In this document: one piece after another, positions 54,359 to 63,181 of the stretch
How positions within the stretch are numbered: position 1 is the stretch's first letter
Layout: the number at the start of each line of letters is the position of its first letter
Assembly (NCBI RefSeq): GCF_001427105.1
Contig: NZ_LMGI01000002.1
Span: 477,865 to 541,864, forward strand
Reading direction: 5' to 3'
DNA length: 64,000 bases
Source: Sphingopyxis sp. Root154
GTDB lineage: Bacteria; Pseudomonadota; Alphaproteobacteria; Sphingomonadales; Sphingomonadaceae
Translations under genes and position numbers: made by a program
Notes under the pieces: model-generated
The model's input: only the letters and a program-made list of their open reading frames with translations
The model's database searches: none
What the model was told of the DNA's origin: nothing

Positions 54359-55287
54359 ATCCGGCCCAGCGCCGCGATCGCTGTGCGCGTCGCGTCGATA
54401 TAGGCATTGCCGCTAAAGCGATAGCTGCCAATGAAATGGACGAACCGTGCGTCGGCGGGCACGCCTTCGTCCCAGAAGTTGAGGTAATGATCGTAAGGCA
54501 GCAGCAACGGATCGGGTTCGTTGGCGATGACGATGTTCGACGTCACCTGTTCGCTGCCCCAGCGCGCCCAGCGCTCGGCCCCGAGCAATCGTTCGGCCTC
54601 ACGTGAAAACGCCTCAGCAAGCGCGCGACCGTCGCCGCCACGCGCGAAACCGGCAAAGCCCGCACATCCCCGCACATAGAGCGGGTTCGTGAGCGTGGGC
54701 AGCGAAACCCGGTCGAGACCGCATTCGATCGCGCCCTGCACGTGCGCTTCGGGATTATTTAGAAACTCGTCGTCATCGGACTTTGCCGCCATTTCGGCGA
54801 AGGACAACAGCTCGGAATCCGGATCGCCGCGCAACGTGAAGCTGCGATTTTGCATGATCGCGGCGGCGATCTCCGGCACGTCGCCCAGCGTTACCGTGTC
54901 CGAATCGAGCTGGATCACATAATCAGTCGCCCGCATGTCGAGAAGCGCGAGGAGGCGTTCCCAGACTTGGCCGCGCGGGCAAGGTGCAGTGTCGATATCC
55001 GTGATCGACACAATATGCGGTTTTCCCAGATGTGCCGCCAAAATCCGCCGGTCGGCGTCGGTTAGTGTCCCATCGTCGAGGATGACGACGCGCCCTTTGC
55101 GAAGCTGCGCGTGCAGCGATTTGACCGCGACCAGATACGGCAGCAGCACCCGCGTGCCGATCATGGAAAACAGGACCAGTCCGTCATTGGCCGGAACGAT
55201 CGGGGGCGTATCCAGTACCGCCCGTGCCGCGGCGCGGTGCGCGCGCTCCTTCCACAACCGGTTGAGTTTGTTCACGATCCTGTTCAT
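54355..55287 (-). CDS. GT-A fold glycosyltransferase-like protein
   Basis: A 310-residue cytosolic protein. A DxD motif is present in YVIQLDSDTVTLGDVPEI, after LVAVKSLHAQLRKGRVVILDDGTLTDADRRILAAHLG. The whole resembles GT8-like nucleotide-sugar transferases. The C-terminal YDHYLNFWDEGVPADARFVHFIGSYRFSGNAYI includes an HFIG motif with a histidine that could bind the metal. Sugar and acceptor are unknown. Next to a flippase and an EptA-like enzyme, so probably polysaccharide synthesis. The longer frame to 55488 runs into tRNA-Phe and is rejected. Confidence 0.8.
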   Translation of the reverse strand: MNRIVNKLNRLWKERAHRAAARAVLDTPPIVPANDGLVLFSMIGTRVLLPYLVAVKSLHAQLRKGRVVILDDGTLTDADRRILAAHLGKPHIVSITDIDTAPCPRGQVWERLLALLDMRATDYVIQLDSDTVTLGDVPEIAAAIMQNRSFTLRGDPDSELLSFAEMAAKSDDDEFLNNPEAHVQGAIECGLDRVSLPTLTNPLYVRGCAGFAGFARGGDGRALAEAFSREAERLLGAERWARWGSEQVTSNIVIANEPDPLLLPYDHYLNFWDEGVPADARFVHFIGSYRFSGNAYIDATRTAIAALGRI

Positions 55288-55437
55288 GCTGCGGCAGTAA
55301 CACGCACGACAACCCTTTGGTAGAGGCGAAAATCCACGCATTTGCGCCCTTTCAGGACGTTTCTTGCCGGCAATATTCGGGTGTTTACGGACGATAGCGA
55401 TCGGCGTGCGGCGCGCGACATATCCAGGAGGAGGAAG

Positions 55438-55513
55438 TGGTGCCCGGGGACGGGGTCGAACCGCCGACACTGCGATTTTCAATCGCATGCTCTACCAACT
55501 GAGCTACCCGGGC
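55438..55513 (-). tRNA. tRNA-Phe (GAA), 76 nt with encoded CCA
   Basis: The minus strand folds into a full cloverleaf. The acceptor is GCCCGGG/CCCGGGC, with D arm GCTC-AGTTGGTA-GAGC and anticodon arm TGCGA-TTGAAAA-TCGCA (anticodon GAA). The T arm has GGTTCGACC, followed by discriminator A and genomic CCA. Nothing in it departs from a normal phenylalanine tRNA. Confidence 0.98.
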
Positions 55514-55552
55514 ACGGCCGCTGCGACCGGTCGGTCGCGCTGGCGAGCGGCG

Positions 55553-55581
55553 GCTATAGGCAGGGGTTTGCATCCTGTCCA
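55553..55581 (-). promoter_or_regulatory. Promoter of tRNA-Phe
   Basis: Read on the minus strand: TGGACA, exactly 17 bases, TATAGC, ending 40 bases before the tRNA 5' end. Spacing and hexamers fit a strong housekeeping promoter. Confidence 0.7.
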
Positions 55582-55608
55582 GAGGCTTTGTGACGCTCGA
55601 TTTCGGGG

Positions 55609-55803
55609 TCAGCCTTCGTCGAAACGATCGTCCTCGGCGGTGCCGTCGGGCGCCTGATCGGCCGGCATGCGATAGCCTTCGCCGAACCAGGTCAACAGGT
55701 CGCGGTCGCGGCAGCCGCGGCTGCAAAAGGGCTTATATTCGGGCTCGCGCGGCTTGCCGCACAGCGGGCACGCCGGCGATTTGGCGGATGGCTTATTGGG
55801 CAT
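55609..55803 (-). CDS. yacG: DNA gyrase inhibitor YacG (zinc ribbon)
   Basis: A 64-residue zinc-ribbon protein; E. coli YacG binds GyrB and inhibits gyrase. The four zinc cysteines are in CPLCGKP (two) and PFCSRGCRDRDLLTWFGEGYRMP (two), the exact family arrangement. An acidic tail follows. The start overlaps the end of the RNase E/G gene by 11 bases. Confidence 0.95.
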   Translation of the reverse strand: MPNKPSAKSPACPLCGKPREPEYKPFCSRGCRDRDLLTWFGEGYRMPADQAPDGTAEDDRFDEG

Positions 55804-56776
55804 GGCCCATTCCTTTGATCTGGGCGTCGGCGATCAGTTCAACCGGCCGGCCTGTACGTCTTTGCAACATTTCGATCCAGAGCGGCTGGCCGCCGATATG
55901 ATCGATTACCGCGGGGCGCGCGGTCAGTTTCAAAACCCCCGCCCCCACCGCGCGTTCCGCCTGCCGCAGCAGCAGGGCGCCATCGGTGGCGACGGGATCG
56001 AGCCGAATCTGCTCGATCAGCGAGGGCCGCACACGGCGACGGATGATCTGCATCAGGCCGAACCCGTTGACCGCGGTGCGCTCGAAGGGCTGCGGCAAAA
56101 GCGTATCGATCAACGCGTCGATCGCATGCCGATCCGCCCGGCTTGCCAGCGACGGAAAATCGATCCCGATCGATCCCGTGATGTCGCAGCAGCGGATCAC
56201 CCGCACCGCGGCGGCGGCACCCGCCTTGGCCAGCGCCAGCGGGTCACCATCGCCGTCGATGTCGATCAGGACCATCGCCGGGGTCGCGTCGACCCACAGC
56301 GCGCCGTCGCCGAACGGCCAATGGCCGCTTCGCACATGACCGACGATCTCCGACCAGCCTGCTTCTTCCAACCGATCGGATCCCGGTGCCCCGAGATCGA
56401 CGACCTTCACCTCCGTCGCCGCGATCCGCGCGCGCAGGTCGGGGCCGGGGCCCACTGCCGCGTCGGGATCGGCGATCTTCACCCGCCCGGGCTTGTCGCG
56501 GCCGCGCTCCATCAACGCCGCGCGGGTGATTTCCACCTTCAACTGCGAACCGATCGGGATGCCGGGCGGCAATCGGGCAAGCGAGACAAGCTGTTCGCCG
56601 GGCCCGTCGAGCATGGCCAGCGGCTTTTTCCCCGCCTCGACCAGCCGGGCATGTTGCACGGTACCGACGGGCGGTCCTTCATGGTCACGCTCGATCCGGG
56701 CTTCGACGATAGTGCCATCCTCGACCAGCGCGGCGCGCGCTTCGCCGATTCCGGCCTCGTAGAGCCACTCAGCCAA
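55793..56776 (-). CDS. Short ribonuclease E/G family protein
   Basis: A 327-residue member of the RNase E/G family, much shorter than Rng (about 490) or the Rne catalytic half. An S1-like N-terminal part is present (IVEARIERDHEGPPVGTVQHARLV ... IGSQLKVEITRAAL). The catalytic core keeps both metal aspartates: WVDATPAMVLIDIDGDG and CCDITGSIGIDFPSL. The zinc-link region is missing. Start is TTG at 56776, overlapping the maf stop by 8 bases; no ATG or GTG fits. Likely substrate is structured RNA, but activity is unproven. Coupled with maf and yacG. Confidence 0.8.
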   Translation of the reverse strand: MAEWLYEAGIGEARAALVEDGTIVEARIERDHEGPPVGTVQHARLVEAGKKPLAMLDGPGEQLVSLARLPPGIPIGSQLKVEITRAALMERGRDKPGRVKIADPDAAVGPGPDLRARIAATEVKVVDLGAPGSDRLEEAGWSEIVGHVRSGHWPFGDGALWVDATPAMVLIDIDGDGDPLALAKAGAAAAVRVIRCCDITGSIGIDFPSLASRADRHAIDALIDTLLPQPFERTAVNGFGLMQIIRRRVRPSLIEQIRLDPVATDGALLLRQAERAVGAGVLKLTARPAVIDHIGGQPLWIEMLQRRTGRPVELIADAQIKGMGHAQ

Positions 56777-57359
56777 GCGCGATTCCCGCGCTGGTCAGCA
56801 GCGCGCGCGTTTCGAATAATGGCAGGCCGACGACGTTCGAGTGGCTGCCCGACAGGAAACGGACAAAGGTTTCGGCACGGCCCTGGATCGCATAGCCGCC
56901 GGCCTTGCCCATGCCCTCGCCCGATTCGACATAGCGGTCGATCTCGGCGGCGCTCAGCGCCTTGAACGCGACGACCGTATCGACGACGCGCACGCGCGCT
57001 TTTCCATCGGTTCCGACAACGCAAATCCCCGAATAGACATGGTGCCGCCGGCCCGACAGCAGCCCGAGCATCCGGCGCAGGTCGGCCTCGTCGACCGGCT
57101 TTTCCAGGATCCGGCGGCCAACCGCCACTGTGGTATCGCCCGCGAGCACGACCTCGTCCGGCGCGCGCTCGACCGCCAGCGCCTTGCCCTTGGCGAGCCG
57201 CGCGACATAGTCACGCGGCAGCTCGGCCTTGTGCGGTGTCTCGTCGATTTCCGGGGCTGCGATGCGCGACGGCACAAGGCCGATCCGCGCCAGCAGCTCG
57301 CGCCGGCGCGGCGATGTCGAAGCAAGCACCAGCACGGGAAAGTTCGCCGCACTGCTCAC
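56769..57359 (-). CDS. maf: Maf-family nucleoside triphosphate pyrophosphatase
   Basis: Hydrolyses non-canonical or pyrimidine NTPs (dTTP, UTP, modified forms) to the monophosphate. It has 196 residues with a GTG start that overlaps the infA stop (GTGA). [16 protein letters not shown], the [25 protein letters not shown] segment, [28 protein letters not shown] and [16 protein letters not shown] with [11 protein letters not shown] are all conserved. The residues fit the YhdE-like subgroup. Confidence 0.95.
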   Translation of the reverse strand: MSSAANFPVLVLASTSPRRRELLARIGLVPSRIAAPEIDETPHKAELPRDYVARLAKGKALAVERAPDEVVLAGDTTVAVGRRILEKPVDEADLRRMLGLLSGRRHHVYSGICVVGTDGKARVRVVDTVVAFKALSAAEIDRYVESGEGMGKAGGYAIQGRAETFVRFLSGSHSNVVGLPLFETRALLTSAGIALG

Positions 57360-57574
57360 TTGAAGCGATAGGTGATCCGACCCTTGGTCAGGTCATAGGG
57401 GGTGAGTTCGACGAGTACTTCGTCGCCCACCAGAACGCGGATTCGGTTCTTGCGCATCTTGCCGGCGGTGTGACCCAGAATCTCGTGGTCATTTTCCAGT
57501 TTGACGCGAAACATCGCGTTGGGCAGCAGTTCGACCACTTGGCCGCGCATTTCCAGAAGTTCTTCTTTCGCCAT
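57356..57574 (-). CDS. infA: Translation initiation factor IF-1
   Basis: The 72-residue S1-fold initiation factor that binds the A site of the 30S subunit. [72 protein letters not shown] is complete in its family motifs ([27 protein letters not shown]). It heads the infA-maf-RNase-yacG set, in which each gene overlaps the next. Confidence 0.98.
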   Translation of the reverse strand: MAKEELLEMRGQVVELLPNAMFRVKLENDHEILGHTAGKMRKNRIRVLVGDEVLVELTPYDLTKGRITYRFK

Positions 57575-57656
57575 CAGTCCTCTATGGTCTCGAAATCAAG
57601 GATGCGGGCCCATAACGCCAATTTGTACCAATTGAAAGCAATCTGTCACAGGCGTT

Positions 57657-58523
57657 TTACGACACGAGCCGCAGCTTGCGCGCGATGCGCCAGCCGACCG
57701 TCTTGGCCCAGGCATAGCTCGGCCAGCGCGGCGGCATTGCCGGGTCGAGGCCCATGCGCCGGAGCGTCGCATTGGCGGCGTGCGCCTCGGATTCGCGATA
57801 GCTCCATTCGCTGCGCCAGGTGATCGACAGCGAGATCGACGGCGCATCGCCATTGGCGACGAAATGCGGCGCCATCACCGGCACCAACACCGCGTCGCCG
57901 GGGCCGAGCGGCACCTGCTGGGCGTCGCCATGATATTCGTCCTGCCACGGCAGATTACGGTGGCCACCGGTGTGATACCGCTCATGCTCGCGACGGTGGG
58001 CGAAGCGTTCGTCGCCGGAGGGCCAGACGTTCATCACCTTCGTACCTCTGAGCTGAAGCAGGATGTTATGTTCGGGATCGAAGTGGAACGGCGTGATTGA
58101 TCCGGGCGACGAGATGAAGATGAAACCCTGCGGCTTCAGCATGGCGCCTGTGCGCGGTTCGACAACGGGTTTCAGTTCGCCGAGCAGGTCCATCAGCAGC
58201 GTCCGATAGGCGTCCACATTTTCGATATTCTTGAGCACCGCCCAGCTGCCGTTGCTATCGATCGTGCGGATCGTCTCGCCGATCGACAGGCCGTTCGACG
58301 GGACATCTTCGGGGCGGATGCCGATCGGTACATTGCCCGGATTATACTCGACCTCGCTCGCGGGCAGGCCCTCGCCAAGCTGTGCGAGCGCTTCGAGCGA
58401 TAGCAGCGGATGGTCGGGCAGATGATGGTGGAGCAGCCCCGCGTGCAGCGGATAGAGGGCGGCCATCCGCCCGAGCGTTTCGGTGGGGAATACCGGGCGG
58501 GTGATAGGCTGGTGCGCGGTCAT
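57657..58523 (-). CDS. Cupin-like/JmjC-type dioxygenase
   Basis: A 288-residue protein of the cupin_8/JmjC type. The metal site is ITPFHFDPEHNILLQLRGTKVMNVWP (His147, Asp149) with a second histidine in LVPVMAPHFVANGD (His220), as in factor-inhibiting-HIF-like Fe(II)/2-oxoglutarate enzymes. It has no signal peptide. It is coupled to the FemAB-like gene (ATGA) and lies at the downstream end of the XrtA locus. Target unknown; hydroxylation of a protein or of a polysaccharide precursor is possible. Confidence 0.85.
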   Translation of the reverse strand: MTAHQPITRPVFPTETLGRMAALYPLHAGLLHHHLPDHPLLSLEALAQLGEGLPASEVEYNPGNVPIGIRPEDVPSNGLSIGETIRTIDSNGSWAVLKNIENVDAYRTLLMDLLGELKPVVEPRTGAMLKPQGFIFISSPGSITPFHFDPEHNILLQLRGTKVMNVWPSGDERFAHRREHERYHTGGHRNLPWQDEYHGDAQQVPLGPGDAVLVPVMAPHFVANGDAPSISLSITWRSEWSYRESEAHAANATLRRMGLDPAMPPRWPSYAWAKTVGWRIARKLRLVS

Positions 58524-59710
58524 GACGGGCTTTCTACTTCATTTTCAGGCGCATTGGCACCCTTCCAGCGTCGCCACAGCCGCTCGGTCTTCGTCAGCAC
58601 GGCGAAACGCAGCCGGTCGGACGCCCCCGACAAGGGAACATTGACCCAGACCAGCGCACGGCGTTCGCGCCAGACGCTATCGATCATCGGATGGCCCGGC
58701 GCCGCGCAGCTGTCGACCCAGTCGATTTGCGGGTTGTCGAGCAGGTCGAGGTTCGCCTGTTGCAGCAGCACGCCGGGCGAGAAGCGGGCAAAGTCCTCGT
58801 CGAACGCGGTCTTGAACGAAAAGCCGCCGGGCGGGCAAAGGAAGTTGACGAGCATGGCGAGCGGGCGATCATCCAGATAGAGCGCGCGCATGTCGAGCCG
58901 ACCCGCATCGCCCGACGCAGTAAGGATCGCGCGGAACCAGGCCTGCGTGTCGCTCTGGCTCGCGAGCGCCGATTTGGCGCGCCCTTTCCAACCCCGCGCT
59001 TCAAGGTCGAGAAAGGCATCAATCCACGGATCGATCGCCTCGGCCGGTTGCCAACGGCGAAATTGCACCGCGCCCGCGCCCTGCTCGGCCAGCCGGTTTG
59101 CCTGCCGCCGCAATTCCTTGCGCTTTTTCGCGCGTACGGCGGCGTCCCAATACTCCTCGGGCGACAAATTGCTTTCGAGCAGCGCGCGTTCCTCGCGATG
59201 CACGACCTCTGCCCCGCCGCCGCGCATCCGCGCGACATCGACAAGAGCGCGATGGAGCGGGCCGCCTTCGGTCAGCCGCGGCACATGCACCAGCGTGCGC
59301 GCCCACGGCGCCGCGTCGCACCAGCCGAGCAGGATCAACCAGAACAGCTTTTCGAAACCCGCGCGCACGAGCGGGGCACCGTGGAAATGATTGTGGTGCG
59401 TCCAGCCGGTGACGTGGCGCAGCGGTATGCGGCCATAATTCGCGGCGGGCGCGAGCGGCATGATGCCGATCACCGGCCCGTCGCTGCCGTCGCGAACGAG
59501 CACCAGCCGCGCCTGGCGCTCGGGATCGAGCAGGTGCAAGGCCGATTGCAGGCTCCAGCGCTCGGTAAAGGGATTGGGTTCGCTTGCCTCCTCGGCCAGC
59601 CGGTCCCACTGCGCGGCAAGGGCGGGTGACAGCGCCAGCGGGTCGACAACCCGGACCGTCAGCGGGGCGGCCGGAGCGACATTGTCGGGAAAGGCAGGGT
59701 GGACCGTCAT
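58520..59710 (-). CDS. FemAB/BioF2-like GNAT-family protein
   Basis: A 396-residue cytosolic protein of the GNAT type related to FemAB, CelD/BcsL and the XrtA-associated FemAB-like proteins. It has N- and C-terminal GNAT-like halves. Marks are SEPNPFTERWSLQSALHLL, WTHHNHFHGAPLVR, ESNLSPEEYWDAAVRAKKRKELRRQANRLAEQGAG and the late FSFKTAFDEDFARFSPGVLLQQANLDLL. Family members near exosortase genes are thought to modify the exported polysaccharide or its carrier, possibly as acyl or aminoacyl transferases. Substrate unknown. Confidence 0.75.
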   Translation of the reverse strand: MTVHPAFPDNVAPAAPLTVRVVDPLALSPALAAQWDRLAEEASEPNPFTERWSLQSALHLLDPERQARLVLVRDGSDGPVIGIMPLAPAANYGRIPLRHVTGWTHHNHFHGAPLVRAGFEKLFWLILLGWCDAAPWARTLVHVPRLTEGGPLHRALVDVARMRGGGAEVVHREERALLESNLSPEEYWDAAVRAKKRKELRRQANRLAEQGAGAVQFRRWQPAEAIDPWIDAFLDLEARGWKGRAKSALASQSDTQAWFRAILTASGDAGRLDMRALYLDDRPLAMLVNFLCPPGGFSFKTAFDEDFARFSPGVLLQQANLDLLDNPQIDWVDSCAAPGHPMIDSVWRERRALVWVNVPLSGASDRLRFAVLTKTERLWRRWKGANAPENEVESPS

Positions 59711-59761
59711 CGGGTGGAGGTTAGCAGGGAAGCGTTAAAATGGGGTGGCTGCAATAACCGT

Positions 59762-59783
59762 CGCCCCCGCCTTCGCGGGGGCG
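59762..59783. terminator. GC-rich hairpin downstream of the amidotransferase gene
   Basis: CGCCCCCGC (59762-59770), loop CTTC, GCGGGGGCG (59775-59783): a perfect 9-bp stem 12 bases after the amidotransferase stop. GC-rich palindromes like this are frequent between sphingomonad genes. It may partly terminate or protect the upstream message. No strong T-run follows on the minus strand. Confidence 0.5.
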
Positions 59784-59795
59784 ATGAATCACTCG

Positions 59796-61691
59796 TCAAA
59801 TCCCGAAAAGCTTCGCCAGCGATTTTTCGAGCATGAAAAATTGCCAGATCAGCCGCCCATGATCGCGGCGTCCCGATTGGTGCGCGGCGACGATGCGTTC
59901 GATTTCGGCCATGTCGAACCAGCCCGAGCGCGCGAGCGTTGACGAGGTCGCAAGGCCCTTCGCTGCCTCGACGAGCGGGCCGCGAAACCACTGCGACACC
60001 GGCGTCACAAACCCCATTTTCGGGCGATAAAGAATGTCGTGCGGCAGATAGCGCTCCATCGCCTGCTTCATGATCGCCTTGCCCGTCCCGCGCTTGACGC
60101 GCATCGACGCGGGCAGGCTCGCCGCGAATTCGATCAACCGGTAATCGAGCAGCGGCTCGCGCGCCTCGAGGCTGACCGCCATGCTCATCCGGTCGGTCTT
60201 GGTCAGGATGTCGCCGGGGAGCCAGATCATCAGGTCGGCATATTGCGCGCGGTCGAGCGGCTCGCGCGCGGGCGCCTCCGCCATCGCCTTCCAATAGCGC
60301 GTCTCGGCGACATGATCGCCGAGCGCGTGGTGCGCCGCATCGTTGAACAGGCGCGAGCGTTGGGCCACGCCGGTCACGCTAACGGCTTCGGCATAGCCCT
60401 CGGCTCCGCTCTTCGACAGGCTGGCGAGCGTCGCGCGCGCGCGGAGCGGGCGCGGCGCCCAGTCCATTTGCGGCCAGACATGCGACAATGGGCCGAGCAC
60501 ACCGCGGCGCAGGAAGCCGGGGATGAGCCCGCGCAGCTTCTCTTCCTGATGCTGGAACACCAGACGGCGGTATCCCGCGAACGCCTCATCCGCGCCGTCA
60601 CCTGAGAGGGCTACAGTGACATCCTCGCGCGCGAGTTCGCACACGCGATAGGTCGGCAGCGCGCTCGCGTCGGCAAAGGGCTCGTCGAAATGATCGGCGA
60701 TCTTGTCGACTAGCGTGAAGTCGCCCGACGACACGGTGCGCGTGCGATGGTCGGTCGCGAAACGCTCGGCGATCTGCTGGGCGTAGGCCGTTTCGTCGAG
60801 CGCGGCCTGATCGAACCCGATCGTGCAGGTCTTGACCGCCTTCGCGCTCGCCTCGGCCATCAAGGCGACAACCGCGCTGCTGTCGACCCCGCCCGACAGG
60901 AAGGCGCCGAGCGGCACGTCCGACACCATGCGGTCGGTCACCGCGGCGCGCATCAGGTGAACCAGATGCTCGGCCGCCTCGCCTTCGCTGGCGCGGATAC
61001 GCTTAGAGAAATCGGGCGCCCACCAGCGCGTTGGCGCGGGCACCGGCTTGCCGCGTTCGAGCATCAGATAATGGCCGGCGGGGAGCTTCTCGACCCCCGC
61101 GACGATGCAATTGTCGTCGGGGACATAACCGAAGGCGAGAAAATCCTCGATCGCGGTCAGATTGGCTTCCTGTCGGAGCAGCGGATTGCGTAGCAGCCCT
61201 TTCAGTTCCGACGCGAAAGCGACCGATCCATCCGACAGGCGGACATAATGGAGCGGCTTTACCCCCAACCGGTCGCGCGCGAGGAACAGGCAGCCGCGCT
61301 GGTGATCGTGGATCGCGAAGGCGAACATGCCGTTGAGCCGCGACAGACAGTCCGGTCCCCATTGGCGCCACGCGGCGATGATTACCTCGGTATCACCGCT
61401 GGTGCGGAACCGGTGACCGCGATCCTCAAGCTCGGCGCGCAACTCGCGGAAATTATAGATTTCGCCATTATAGGTGAGCGTGACCAGTTCATCGTCGCTC
61501 GCCATCGGCTGCGGGCTGCCCGCGATATCGATGATCGAGAGGCGGAGGTGGCCGAGACCGACGCCGGGCGCCGTCCATTCGCCCGATCCGTCGGGGCCGC
61601 GATGCTGCATCGGCTGGAGCATCGCGCGGAGGCGTGCGGGGTCGACCGGCTTGGCCGTCTCCAGATGATAGATGCCCGCGATCCCACACAT
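59796..61691 (-). CDS. XrtA/PEP-CTERM system amidotransferase (asparagine synthase-like)
   Basis: A class II glutamine amidotransferase of the asparagine-synthase B family, 631 residues, the length typical of the exosortase-linked subgroup. Cys2 of MCGIAGIYHL is the glutaminase nucleophile. RGPDGSGEW and LTYNGEIYNFRELRAEL belong to the same domain. The ATP-pyrophosphatase loop is GAFLSGGVDSSAVVALM (266-272). In this locus the enzyme is thought to amidate a sugar or lipid-linked intermediate of the exported polysaccharide rather than make asparagine. Free asparagine synthesis remains possible. Confidence 0.9.
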   Translation of the reverse strand: MCGIAGIYHLETAKPVDPARLRAMLQPMQHRGPDGSGEWTAPGVGLGHLRLSIIDIAGSPQPMASDDELVTLTYNGEIYNFRELRAELEDRGHRFRTSGDTEVIIAAWRQWGPDCLSRLNGMFAFAIHDHQRGCLFLARDRLGVKPLHYVRLSDGSVAFASELKGLLRNPLLRQEANLTAIEDFLAFGYVPDDNCIVAGVEKLPAGHYLMLERGKPVPAPTRWWAPDFSKRIRASEGEAAEHLVHLMRAAVTDRMVSDVPLGAFLSGGVDSSAVVALMAEASAKAVKTCTIGFDQAALDETAYAQQIAERFATDHRTRTVSSGDFTLVDKIADHFDEPFADASALPTYRVCELAREDVTVALSGDGADEAFAGYRRLVFQHQEEKLRGLIPGFLRRGVLGPLSHVWPQMDWAPRPLRARATLASLSKSGAEGYAEAVSVTGVAQRSRLFNDAAHHALGDHVAETRYWKAMAEAPAREPLDRAQYADLMIWLPGDILTKTDRMSMAVSLEAREPLLDYRLIEFAASLPASMRVKRGTGKAIMKQAMERYLPHDILYRPKMGFVTPVSQWFRGPLVEAAKGLATSSTLARSGWFDMAEIERIVAAHQSGRRDHGRLIWQFFMLEKSLAKLFGI

Positions 61692-61702
61692 ATTACCGAG
61701 GC

Positions 61703-63181
61703 CTAGCGGGTTTTGAGCGCGCGGTCAGCCATCGCGTTGACTCCGCCCGACGCGGAAACGAAATCGACTATCGCATTGCGCCCGCCCCGGCGCTCCTCGC
61801 TCGATATAATCAAAGACAGCGCGCGCGGGTCGCCGCCGAGCAACCGCGCCTTGAGCCCCGCGAGCTTGGCGCCGCGCGGACTGCCAGTCACCTCGCCATC
61901 GACGACATACCAGGTCGCCGCATCGCGCAGCACCGGGCCGGGATGCAGCAGCCGCTCGGTCTTCGCGCCCTCAATCGCGAGCAGCGCAGCGCTCCACGCC
62001 CATTTGCTATCGGGGTCGATCGCGCCTTGCCCGAAGGCAACGACCTCGCGCCCCTCCGCCTGGTGCTCATACCCGCCGATCGCGACGGTCACCACCTGCC
62101 CCCTGTCGTTCGCGAACTGGCGCAGCAGCCGGTGATCGGCGCCATCGAAGCGCGGCTGCCATTCCATGGTTTCGACGCGCGCCTCGCCCCATCCCGGCGG
62201 TGCTTCGACCGTCAGCGTATCGGGTAAAGGCGCGCTGCGCCCGCCGACAAATATCCCCCAACCGGCAAAGAGCAACGGCACCGCGAGTGCGACCGGCAGC
62301 ACCGCTTTCGCTGGCCCGGCAAAGCGCGGCGCCCCGCCCAGTCCGCGCACATCGACCGCAGCGTCGTTCGCCGGCCGGTCGAACCAGCGGCGCGCGACGA
62401 GCATGATGATCAGGATCACGGCGCCGAAGAAAAACCAGCCGTAAAAGACATGGTCGATCCCGCCCGCCGCCTCGATCCCCCAGATTTCTGCCGCGACCAT
62501 CGTGCCATAGGCGCGCAGCGCGTTGGCAAGGATCGTCGTCGCGAGCGCAGCAACGACAAAGACGATCCGCCGCTTCCAGCTACGGAAGCACAGATGCACC
62601 GCGAACACCGAATAAGCCAGCATTGCGATCAGGAAATTGACCCCCGAGCAGGCTTCGGCGACCTCGAAGAAACCGGCGGGCGTCGTGATGAACACGCCCT
62701 CCATTTCCGCAGGGATGCCCGAGAGGTGGAGCAGGACCATGCTCATATGCGCGGTGAACGTCTGGAGCAGCGGCACCAGTTCCTCGCCGAACGGCACGAG
62801 CAGCAGTGCATAGCCCAGCGGGAAGAGCAACGCGCGCACGAGCTTTTCGCCGAGCGTTACCGCGACCGCACCCTGCAACATGAGAACGAGACCCAGTTGG
62901 CGGAACAGGCCGACCCCTGCGGCCTCGCCAACCAGCCACGCCAGCCCCGCGCCCGCCATCCACAGGAGCGCGGGCCACCAATAGGCCGGCGTCAGCGGCC
63001 GCAGGAGCGCCATCCGCTGCGACACCAGCCACCCGATCATCGGCACGATCAGCAGGCAGTGGGTGAAGGTCGAGCTGTTCCACCAGATACCCGCCACGTC
63101 GGCCGCCTCGCGCCAGAAGATCGCGAAGATCGCCGCTGACAAGAAGGCGAGCGCCGCAAGATGGCTTTGCCAGCGCGTCAT
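61703..63181 (-). CDS. xrtA: Exosortase A fused to an EpsI-like domain
   Basis: Integral-membrane protease/transpeptidase that cleaves PEP-CTERM sorting signals. It has 492 residues from the ATG at 63181; the frame to 63307 runs into the upstream gene. Eight or more membrane segments occupy about residues 8-275. The catalytic Cys is in EVAEACSGVNFLIAM (Cys178), the Arg in NALRAYGTMVA (Arg223) and the His in GIDHVFYGWFFFG (His244). From about 300 a second membrane segment leads into a soluble domain with GWGEARVETMEWQPRF and VTVAIGGYEHQAEGREVV, like EpsI/DUF3485. Such fusions are known in sphingomonads. 11 bases upstream of the amidotransferase. Confidence 0.92.
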   Translation of the reverse strand: MTRWQSHLAALAFLSAAIFAIFWREAADVAGIWWNSSTFTHCLLIVPMIGWLVSQRMALLRPLTPAYWWPALLWMAGAGLAWLVGEAAGVGLFRQLGLVLMLQGAVAVTLGEKLVRALLFPLGYALLLVPFGEELVPLLQTFTAHMSMVLLHLSGIPAEMEGVFITTPAGFFEVAEACSGVNFLIAMLAYSVFAVHLCFRSWKRRIVFVVAALATTILANALRAYGTMVAAEIWGIEAAGGIDHVFYGWFFFGAVILIIMLVARRWFDRPANDAAVDVRGLGGAPRFAGPAKAVLPVALAVPLLFAGWGIFVGGRSAPLPDTLTVEAPPGWGEARVETMEWQPRFDGADHRLLRQFANDRGQVVTVAIGGYEHQAEGREVVAFGQGAIDPDSKWAWSAALLAIEGAKTERLLHPGPVLRDAATWYVVDGEVTGSPRGAKLAGLKARLLGGDPRALSLIISSEERRGGRNAIVDFVSASGGVNAMADRALKTR

